Below are positions 58,192 to 64,000 of a DNA stretch of 64,000 bases, one piece after another. The translations under genes were made by a program, and so were the position numbers. This DNA is from Streptomyces finlayi. Its GTDB lineage: Bacteria; Actinomycetota; Actinomycetes; Streptomycetales; Streptomycetaceae. A model generated the notes under the pieces. The model saw only the letters and a list, made by a program, of their open reading frames with translations, was not told the DNA's origin and ran no database searches. Each line of letters starts with the position of its first letter. The stretch's first letter is position 1. The DNA lies in NCBI RefSeq assembly GCF_014216315.1, contig NZ_CP045702.1:6882001-6946000 (forward strand), given 5' to 3'.

Positions 58192-59412
58192 ATGGACACT
58201 GAAGCCTCGACAACGCCCCGGACCTCACCCCCGTCCCGGGCGCTGGCCACCGAAGCCGTGCACGCCGGACGCGACGATCTCGCCTCACTCGGACTGCATG
58301 CCCCGCCGCTCGACCTGTCCACCACCTACCCCTCGTACGACTCGCGGGGCGAGGCCGAGCGGATCGACGCCTTCGCCACCACCGGTGCGAGGCCGGACGG
58401 GCCGCCCGTCTACGCGCGCCTCGACAACCCGACCACCGGCCGCTTCGAAACGGCCCTGGCGCGTCTCGAAGGAACGGAGAGCGCCGTCGCGTTCGCCAGC
58501 GGGATGGCGGCCCTCACCGCGGTCCTGCTGGCCCGCGCGAGCATCGGCCTGCGGCATGTGGTGGCCGTCCGCCCGCTCTACGGCTGCAGCGACCACCTCC
58601 TGGGCGCCGGACTCCTGGGCACCGAGGTCACCTGGACGGACCCGGCCGGCATCTCCGACGCCATCCGCCCCGACACCGGTCTCGTGATGGTGGAGACCCC
58701 CGCCAACCCGACCCTCGCCGAGGTGGACATCCGGGCCGTCGCGCATGCCTGCGGGTCCGTACCGCTGCTCGTCGACAACACCTTCGCCACCCCGGTGCTC
58801 CAGCGGCCGGTCGAGCACGGTGCCCGGATCGTGCTGCACAGTGCCACCAAGTACCTGGGCGGCCACGGTGATGTGATGGGCGGAGTCGTGGCCTGCGACG
58901 AGGAGTTCGCGGCCACCCTGCGCCAGGTGCGGTTCGCCACCGGCGGCGTGCTGCACCCGCTCGCCGGCTACCTGTTGCTGCGGGGTCTGTCCACGCTGCC
59001 GGTGCGGGTGCGCGCCGCGTCGGCGAGCGCCGCCGAACTTGCCAGGCGGCTCACCGCGGACCCCCGCATCGCCCGCGTCCACTACCCGAAGGTGGGCGGC
59101 GCGATGGTCTCGTTCGAGGTGTACGGGGACCCGCACCGGGTGATCGCCTCGGTGCGGCTCATCACACCTGCCGTCAGCCTCGGCAGCGTGGACTCGCTGA
59201 TCCAGCACCCGGCCTCCATCAGCCACCGCATCGTGGCCGAGGGAGACCGGCAGGCGGCCGGTGTCGGAGACCGGCTGCTGCGGATGTCGGTCGGTCTGGA
59301 GGACGTCGAGGACCTGTGGGCCGATCTGTGCCAGGCGCTCAGCGGCCCGTCTGCTCAGCCCGCTCGTACGGCGGCAGCGAACGGACGGGAGCCGCATCCA
59401 GTCGGGCTGTGA
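58192..59412 (+). CDS. Cys/Met metabolism PLP-dependent enzyme (trans-sulfuration / methionine gamma-lyase type)
   Basis: 406 aa fold type I enzyme: Y-A-R-L-D-N-P-T-T near the start, a central D-N-T-F-A-T-P, the PLP lysine in H-S-A-T-K-Y-L-G-G-H-G-D, and S-L-G-S-V-D-S-L near the end. Regulation by the divergent Lrp-type gene suggests catabolism of a sulfur amino acid. Between V-H-Y-P and V-G-G-A-M-V-S-F-E-V about 15-20 family residues are missing, as an in-frame shortening or a natural variant. The 3' end overlaps the GNAT gene by 74 bp. Confidence 0.88.
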   Translation: MDTEASTTPRTSPPSRALATEAVHAGRDDLASLGLHAPPLDLSTTYPSYDSRGEAERIDAFATTGARPDGPPVYARLDNPTTGRFETALARLEGTESAVAFASGMAALTAVLLARASIGLRHVVAVRPLYGCSDHLLGAGLLGTEVTWTDPAGISDAIRPDTGLVMVETPANPTLAEVDIRAVAHACGSVPLLVDNTFATPVLQRPVEHGARIVLHSATKYLGGHGDVMGGVVACDEEFAATLRQVRFATGGVLHPLAGYLLLRGLSTLPVRVRAASASAAELARRLTADPRIARVHYPKVGGAMVSFEVYGDPHRVIASVRLITPAVSLGSVDSLIQHPASISHRIVAEGDRQAAGVGDRLLRMSVGLEDVEDLWADLCQALSGPSAQPARTAAANGREPHPVGL

Positions 59413-60739
59413 CGACGAGCGTGCCTTCCTCGATCTGGTAGTCGAGAGGCAGCCCGAGCCCGCGCATCGCGGCGACCATGCCCGTGTTGCGGGCCTGGGC
59501 GACGGCGTAGACGCTCTCGCAGCCGGCCTCGACGGCCAGCGCCACCAGCCGGCCCAGTAGCTCGGAGCCGATACCGCGTCGCTGCCAGTCGTCCTCGACG
59601 AGCAGGGCGACCTCGGTCTCGTCGCCGTCCCAGAGCAGGTGGCCGAGCGCCACCAGCTTGCCGGAGGCCGTCTGCACGGCCAGCGTGCGGCCGAAGCGCG
59701 GGCTCAGCAGGTGGTCGAGGTAGCGGTCGGCGTCGCGGACCGGGCCGTGGTAGCGCAGTCCGAGGGTCTGCTCGGAGCAGCGGTCGTGCATGGCGCGGGC
59801 CGCAGCGAGGTCGCAGCGGTCCGCGCGGCGCACGGTGATCTCGTTGCCCTCAGGGAGCGTGAGGACGTCCTGGCTGCGCGGAACTCGGGGGCCGAGCCGC
59901 GCGTCGAGCTCCACGAGGGCGCGGGCCCGGGCGAACTCGGTCGGTGTGAACGGCAGGTGCGGGCGCTCCACGGTGATGACACCCCCGGAGGGGTCCCGCA
60001 GCCGCATCGCGGTCTCCTCCAGCACACCTTCGACGGGTGCGCTCTCGCCGGTGGGCCGGCCGGTGACGGAGAGGGCGGGCAGTGAGTGGATGGTGCACCG
60101 GCCGAGCAACTGGCGCAGCGCGAGCGGGAGTTCGGCGGCGTCCAGGGCGGTCCTGGTGGCCAGCCCGAGGACCCGGGTCGGGGTGTCGACCAGATCGTGG
60201 GCGTCCGCGCGCTCGATCCAGGTGGAGCTGCCGCCCGCCGCGGCGATCTCCCGGGTGAGTTCCTGGGCCTGGAGGGTGGCGGGTGCCCGCAGCAGGAACT
60301 CGTCGACGGTGCCGTCGGCCAGCGGGTGCGTCTGGAGGGTCAGGATGCCGACCCGGAAACGGGCGAGCGCGATGCACAGGGCGGCCAGGCTGCCCGGCGC
60401 GTCGCGCACGGTCGTTCGCATCCGCCACAGGGTGGTGTCCTCGACGGCCCCTTCGGCCCCACCCCCCGCCCCGGTCACGGCGACCGGGGCCGCCTCGTCC
60501 CCGCCGGGGCCCGGCGGGGCGTGGCTGTGGCGCCGGGCCCACCAGGTGTGGAACGCGGCCGTGGCGGCGAGTGCCACGGCCGAGGCGATGAGCAGATAGG
60601 GGCCGTCGGGCTGGTGCCCGATCAGGTTGGCGATCGCGTCGGCCACGGCCACCGCCGTGAACAGGGCGGCCAGCTCGATCATGTCCCGCCGCCAGTGGTG
60701 GGTGCGGCGGGCGCTCTTCGCAGATGTCACATCAGTCAT
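59339..60739 (-). CDS. Membrane-anchored ACT-GNAT fusion protein
   Basis: 466 aa. Two N-terminal transmembrane helices (about 20-65) are followed by an ACT-like regulatory region (about 105-180, T-V-R-D-A-P-G-S-L-A-A-L-C) and a C-terminal GNAT acetyltransferase (about 320-450). The acetyl-CoA motif of the last is W-Q-R-R-G-I-G-S-E-L-L-G-R-L. The build suggests a small-molecule-regulated acetyltransferase at the membrane. Substrate unknown. It starts ATG at 60739. Confidence 0.85.
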   Translation of the reverse strand: MTDVTSAKSARRTHHWRRDMIELAALFTAVAVADAIANLIGHQPDGPYLLIASAVALAATAAFHTWWARRHSHAPPGPGGDEAAPVAVTGAGGGAEGAVEDTTLWRMRTTVRDAPGSLAALCIALARFRVGILTLQTHPLADGTVDEFLLRAPATLQAQELTREIAAAGGSSTWIERADAHDLVDTPTRVLGLATRTALDAAELPLALRQLLGRCTIHSLPALSVTGRPTGESAPVEGVLEETAMRLRDPSGGVITVERPHLPFTPTEFARARALVELDARLGPRVPRSQDVLTLPEGNEITVRRADRCDLAAARAMHDRCSEQTLGLRYHGPVRDADRYLDHLLSPRFGRTLAVQTASGKLVALGHLLWDGDETEVALLVEDDWQRRGIGSELLGRLVALAVEAGCESVYAVAQARNTGMVAAMRGLGLPLDYQIEEGTLVVTARLDAAPVRSLPPYERAEQTGR

Positions 60740-60857
60740 GTCTCCACTGTGACCGAGTGGTGTTGCCTGATCACGAACGGCTTGTGACTGACGGGTTACG
60801 GGTTATCTAGTTGCTTTCTGCACCTTTTGGGGCAAGTTCTTCCGTCGTCGAAAGCGT

Positions 60858-60913
60858 CACCGCCCCGTTCCTCACCGCCCCGTTCCTCACTGCCCGGTTC
60901 CTTACTGCCCGGT
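60858..60913. repeat. 15-bp tandem repeats across the phoD stop codon
   Basis: CACCGCCCCGTTCCT (x2), CACTGCCCGGTTCCT and a partial TACTGCCCGGT. The phoD stop (60902-60904) lies at the junction of the last two units, so the array begins inside the coding end and continues downstream. Confidence 0.85.
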
Positions 60914-62482
60914 GAGACCGGGCTGGAGCACCTTGGTGAACAGGACGCTCCCGCCCTGGGCGCGCAGCCGTACGGTGAGCTCGCCGCTGCCGCCGTCGAT
61001 GTCCACCTCGCCGTAGTACTGCGGCGACTCCATGGGGGAGACGTTCGCCCGCTCCGGCGCCCGGACGAAGACCCGGTCGGGTCCGAACGTGGCGTCGAGC
61101 TTGTTCGCCGGGAAACCACCGGCCGCCAGGGGCCCCGAGACGAACTCCCAGAACGGCGCGAAGTCCTTGAAGGCCGCGCGTTCGGGGGAGTAGTGCTGTG
61201 CCGAGGTGTAGTGGACGTCGGCCGTCAGCCACACCGTGCCGGTGACGCGCTGCCGCTTGATGTGCCGCAGGAGTTCTGCCACCTGGAGTTCGCGGCCGAG
61301 CGGGGCACCGGGATCGCCCTGGGCCACCGCCTCGAAGTCCGTCGCACCGTCCGGGACGACCAGACCCAGCGGCATGTCAGCGGCGATCACCTTCCAGGTG
61401 GCGCGCGAGCGTGACAGTTCCCGCTTGAGCCAGGAGAGCTGCTCGGCGCCCAGGATGCCCGTGGTGTCGTCGGCCTGCCGGCCGGGGGAGTTGGCGTTGC
61501 GGAAGGAGCGCATGTCCAGGACGAAGACGTCCAGCAGCGGTCCGTGCCGTACGACGCGGTGTATCCGCCCCTCGCCGGAGGGACCGTGCGCCGCCGGGGC
61601 CGGGACGTACTCGCTGAACGCCCGCATCGAGCGGGCCGCGAGCACGTCCACGTTCTTCTCGGTGTAGCGCGGGTCGTCGAGGATCTGGCCGGGGTACCAG
61701 TTGTTACGGACCTCGTGGTCGTCCCACTGGACGATGGAGGGCACCTGCGCGTTGAACGCGCGCACGTTCTCGTCGAGCAGGTTGTAGCGGAAGTTGCCGC
61801 GGTACTCGTCGAGCGTCTCGGCGACCTTGGCCTTCTCCTCGGTGGTGATGTTGCGCCAGACCCGGCCGTCCGGCAGTGTCACGCTCGGCTCGATGACGCC
61901 GTCCGCGTAGACGCTGTCGCCGCTGCAGAGGAAGAAGTCGGGGTCGAGGCGGCGCATCTCGTCGTACACCCGGTAGCCGCCTATGTCCGGGTTGATGCCC
62001 CAGCCCTGGCCCGCGATGTCGCCAGACCACAGGAAGCGCACGCCGTCGCGGCGCCTCGCGGGAGCCGTACGGAACGATCCGTACACCGGCTTGCCGGTCC
62101 GGCGTGGATCGTGCGGGTCGGCGAGCGTCACCCGGTAGTGCACCTGCTCGCCCGGCGGCAGCCCGTACAGCGGCGTCGTGCCGGTGAAGTCCGTACGTGA
62201 GCCGATCAGCGGGCCGTGCCATCTGCGGGCCCGGCGGAAGGACTCCGTGGCCGACGTCTCCACGAGCATGAGAGCGGGACGGTTGGAGCGTACCCACACC
62301 AGCGCGGACGACGAGGTCACCGCACCCGTCTGGACACCCCATGCCGCGTTCGGCCGGCCGGAGAGTGCGAAGGCGGGGGCCGCGGCGGCGGTCGCCGGAA
62401 GGGTGACGGCGGCCGAGGCGAGGAGTGAGCCGCGCAGCACGGTGCGGCGGCCGGGGTGCGGGACGTGCGGGCGCGACGACAT
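60902..62482 (-). CDS. phoD: PhoD-type alkaline phosphatase/phosphodiesterase
   Basis: 526 aa with a Tat signal (R-R-T-V-L-R-G) and cleavage near A-F-A-L-S. The PhoD-like N-terminal beta domain is followed by the metal-binding catalytic domain (S-G-D-I-A, C-S-G-D-S-V-Y-A-D-G, Q-W-D-D-H-E-V-R-N-N, L-T-A-D-V-H-Y). Secreted, folded with Fe/Ca, releases phosphate from organic esters; usually PhoP-controlled, though I see no clear PHO box. GGAGG seven bases before ATG. Confidence 0.95.
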   Translation of the reverse strand: MSSRPHVPHPGRRTVLRGSLLASAAVTLPATAAAAPAFALSGRPNAAWGVQTGAVTSSSALVWVRSNRPALMLVETSATESFRRARRWHGPLIGSRTDFTGTTPLYGLPPGEQVHYRVTLADPHDPRRTGKPVYGSFRTAPARRRDGVRFLWSGDIAGQGWGINPDIGGYRVYDEMRRLDPDFFLCSGDSVYADGVIEPSVTLPDGRVWRNITTEEKAKVAETLDEYRGNFRYNLLDENVRAFNAQVPSIVQWDDHEVRNNWYPGQILDDPRYTEKNVDVLAARSMRAFSEYVPAPAAHGPSGEGRIHRVVRHGPLLDVFVLDMRSFRNANSPGRQADDTTGILGAEQLSWLKRELSRSRATWKVIAADMPLGLVVPDGATDFEAVAQGDPGAPLGRELQVAELLRHIKRQRVTGTVWLTADVHYTSAQHYSPERAAFKDFAPFWEFVSGPLAAGGFPANKLDATFGPDRVFVRAPERANVSPMESPQYYGEVDIDGGSGELTVRLRAQGGSVLFTKVLQPGLTGQ

Positions 62483-62634
62483 GGATGGGCCTCCGGGGCG
62501 AGGGTCGGTGGGGCGGTCGGGGTGGAGCTGACCGCTGCCGACCCATGCCTAGTGCCCGGCAGCGGCCGCCACACCAACCCCAGGTGAACAAGAGGGCCTC
62601 GGTCCCTCGCCGACCGCCATGGGACCGGAACCGC

Positions 62635-62740
62635 TCAGCGACTCGTGCCGAGGATGACGCGCGCCACCGCGGCGGGGTCGTCGTTCCTCGGGACGTGACC
62701 ACAGCCGGGCAGCCGCACCAGCCGTGCTCCTGGGATGGTG
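62635..62740 (-). pseudogene. C-terminal remnant of an alpha/beta hydrolase
   Basis: Minus-strand frame reads I-P-G-A-R-L-V-R-L-P-G-C-G-H-V-P-R-N-D-D-P then V-A-R-V-I-L and stop (62635). This is the typical end of alpha/beta hydrolases with the catalytic His in C-G-H. The ~200 preceding residues are absent; similarity stops at about 62740, where a remnant in the opposite direction begins. Confidence 0.6.
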
Positions 62741-62741
62741 G

Positions 62742-62957
62742 GTTCGCCAGGTCGGCCGCTTCCTCATCGCGGTCGGACAGGAGCAGACGGCGGACATGGA
62801 ATCCCGGTTCGCCGAACTCAACGGCGGCGTGGCGTTGGTCATCCTCGCCGGAGGCAAGCCGGACACCTTCTTCCAGGTGGACATCAGGGACGGCGTAATC
62901 TAATGCGCCAATATCATTCGCAATCCAGACAAACTCTCCGGATTGCTCGTCGAATAA
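62742..62957 (+). pseudogene. C-terminal remnant of a SigJ/ECF41-type sigma factor
   Basis: Frame reads ... R-F-A-E-L-N-G-G-V-A-L-V-I-L, F-F-Q-V-D-I-R-D-G-V-I, stop (62901), then in the same frame I-I-R-N-P-D-K-L-S-G-L-L-V-E and stop (62955). This is the SnoaL-like tail of SigJ-type sigma factors (D-G-x-I ... N-P-D-K-L) interrupted by one nonsense codon. Sigma2 and sigma4 regions are missing. Confidence 0.6.
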
Positions 62958-63011
62958 CTCAGATCCGCCCGTGCCCACAGGTGCCACATGCCCCTCGCGG
63001 CCTACGCGTTG

Positions 63012-63042
63012 AGCCCCACGCACCCGCCCCCGGCGTGGGGCT
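63012..63042 (+). terminator. Terminator hairpin with short T run
   Basis: AGCCCCACGC and GCGTGGGGCT form a perfect 10-bp stem with an 11-nt loop, followed by TTG. It lies 55 bp after the sigma-factor remnant, probably its original terminator. Confidence 0.75.
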
Positions 63043-63128
63043 TTGCGCGGCGCGCTGCTCGCCACGCCAAGAACGTCCTGTGAACGCTCTGTGGCCTGTC
63101 CCTGTTCCGCTCCGTCACTGCTCAAGGA

Positions 63129-63142
63129 TTGGTCTTGACCAA
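63129..63142. promoter_or_regulatory. dre-like palindrome in the GntR-gene promoter
   Basis: TTGGTC-TT-GACCAA, perfect arms. The TGGTC(N2)GACCA core matches operators of HutC-type GntR regulators such as DasR. It overlaps the -35 box of the promoter at 63135-63163, which suggests autorepression. Confidence 0.6.
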
Positions 63143-63163
63143 GGTGGTGTGCCGTCCTATGGT
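63135..63163 (+). promoter_or_regulatory. Promoter of the GntR gene
   Basis: TTGACC, 17-bp spacer, TATGGT; good vegetative-type hexamers, 71 bp before the GTG start. The leader that follows is AT-rich for this genome. Confidence 0.65.
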
Positions 63164-63233
63164 CACAACGTTAAGACAGGAACCTTTAATAAATAACGTC
63201 GCGGAAAGCCGCGGGGCGAATGCGGAGGACAGG

Positions 63234-63998
63234 GTGGGGACCACGCAGCTGGAATCGGTACAGGAGCCGAAGTACTGGCACCTCAAGACCGTGCTCAGTG
63301 AGGCACTCGACTCGGACTTCGCGGTGGGGGAGATCCTGCCCAACGAGCGTGACCTCGCAGCCCGGTTCGGTGTCGCCCGCGCCACGCTCCGGCAGGCTCT
63401 GGAGCAGCTCGAACTCGAAGGCCGGCTCCAGCGCCGCCGCGGTGTGGGGACCACGGTCGCTCCGCCCCGCGTGGGTGTCGCCGTGTCCACCGCACAGCAG
63501 GACTGGACGGACGGCGCCGGTGAGACCTGGCAGCCCGTCGACTGCACCACCGGGTCCGCCCCGGCGGCCGTGAGCGCGATGTTCGACGTGGCCACCGGGG
63601 ACGCCGTCCACAGGGTGCGCCGCGTCCGCGTGAGCCACGGCCAGCCGCTCGCCGCGGAAATTCTGTACGTCCCCGACTCCTCGGTGCCCGCTCTCTCAGC
63701 GATCGACGCCCCTTCGGGTCCCGCCCGCGCCCGGAGCGTCCTGCGCGAGCTGGACCGTCTGGGCCTCGACGGCCAGGACCGCTCGGTCGAGCTCGGGTCC
63801 GCCCGCGCCGACGACGCCAAGGAACTCGACAGGCTTCCGGGCGCGCCCGTACTGGTCGTCACCACGCGCTTCTTCGCGGCAGGCGGTACGGCGGCCGTCT
63901 CCGTAGCCACCTACCGGGCCGACACCTGCCGACTCACCTTCGGTGACTCGGGCGCCCTGGAGATCAGCCACGAAGAGCAGGCGCGCCAGGCTTCCTGA
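63234..63998 (+). CDS. GntR-family (HutC subfamily) transcriptional regulator
   Basis: 254 aa. Winged helix at about 10-75 (E-I-L-P-N-E-R-D-L-A-A-R-F-G-V-A-R-A-T-L-R-Q-A-L, then G-R-L-Q-R-R-R-G-V-G-T), UTRA effector domain at about 95-240. The same length as DasR, but only moderately similar, so the effector is probably a phosphorylated sugar or small metabolite (inference). GTG 63234 has GGAGG just upstream; the frame is open further but without similarity. It carries its own dre-like operator. Confidence 0.92.
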   Translation: MGTTQLESVQEPKYWHLKTVLSEALDSDFAVGEILPNERDLAARFGVARATLRQALEQLELEGRLQRRRGVGTTVAPPRVGVAVSTAQQDWTDGAGETWQPVDCTTGSAPAAVSAMFDVATGDAVHRVRRVRVSHGQPLAAEILYVPDSSVPALSAIDAPSGPARARSVLRELDRLGLDGQDRSVELGSARADDAKELDRLPGAPVLVVTTRFFAAGGTAAVSVATYRADTCRLTFGDSGALEISHEEQARQAS

Positions 63999-64000
63999 CC

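Noticed and set aside
60858..60913. CRISPR-like array
   Set aside because: Units are directly adjacent without spacers and only 15 bp; the same holds for the arrays at 7403 and 9033.
1..64000. Insertion sequences, integrase, phage genes, tRNA or rRNA
   Set aside because: I looked for transposase D-D-E motifs, terminal repeats with duplications and cloverleaf stems and found none I can support.

Overview
The window is high-GC chromosomal DNA (roughly 70% G+C, GTG and TTG starts common, short intergenic gaps, many convergent genes overlapping at their 3' ends). Together with a mycothiol-type DinB protein, Tat/lipoprotein exports, an alditol oxidase, many MocR/GntR/MerR/XRE/Lrp regulators and a complete Fxs locus, it points to Streptomyces or a very close actinomycete. 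I see no tRNA, rRNA, CRISPR array, phage or insertion sequence.

Layout. 1-9.5 kb: small metabolic and regulatory genes (EamA exporters, two PNPOx-fold flavoproteins, MocR, LysR and MerR regulators, a degenerate isochorismatase-fold protein, a Rieske protein, SulP, an S1-domain protein). 9.5-20.3 kb: HipA-like kinase plus DUF3037 pair, a two-gene SDR operon behind a clear promoter/operator, a lipoprotein substrate-binding protein, ung, lnt and a Gfo/Idh/MocA enzyme. 20.4-25.4 kb: universal stress protein, a shortened ferric-reductase-like protein, an ECF sigma factor, and a decaying methyltransferase / cysteine-synthase-like / ATP-grasp operon. 25.4-28.8 kb: molybdate import (TOBE-HTH protein, ModA, fused ModB-ModC). 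28.8-39.5 kb: aldO, uppP, a TVP38 protein, an unknown conserved protein, a spermidine-synthase-like enzyme, an MFS exporter, left-handed beta-helix proteins and an XRE-cupin regulator.

40.0-48.1 kb is the most notable segment: a complete Fxs RiPP locus. It has a 64-residue precursor ending in Phe-Gln-Ser-Ser-Val (fxsA), a radical SAM/SPASM maturase fused to an HExxH domain (fxsB), a TIR-fold protein (fxsC) and a 1320-residue protein with ParA-like, TIR-like, NB-ARC and TPR regions (fxsT). The first two genes follow a strong hairpin. The last two follow an AT-rich 18-bp inverted repeat and overlap each other. FxsB should build a cyclophane on the FxS core. FxsC and FxsT resemble immune or STAND signalling proteins, and what they do for the peptide is not known to me.

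48.2-64 kb: hydrolase, AAC(3)-family enzyme, YigZ, a coupled sbcD-sbcC pair preceded by a 10-codon leader peptide, a DUF885 peptidase-like protein flanked by one intact and one headless Lrp-family gene, a trans-sulfuration-type PLP enzyme with a strong palindrome in its divergent promoter region, a TM-ACT-GNAT fusion, PhoD and a GntR regulator with a dre-like operator. Gene remnants recur through the window (FAD monooxygenase tail, ATP-grasp head, frameshifted methyltransferase, headless Lrp, shortened ferric reductase, and back-to-back hydrolase/SigJ tails joined at one point). This suggests frequent small deletions.
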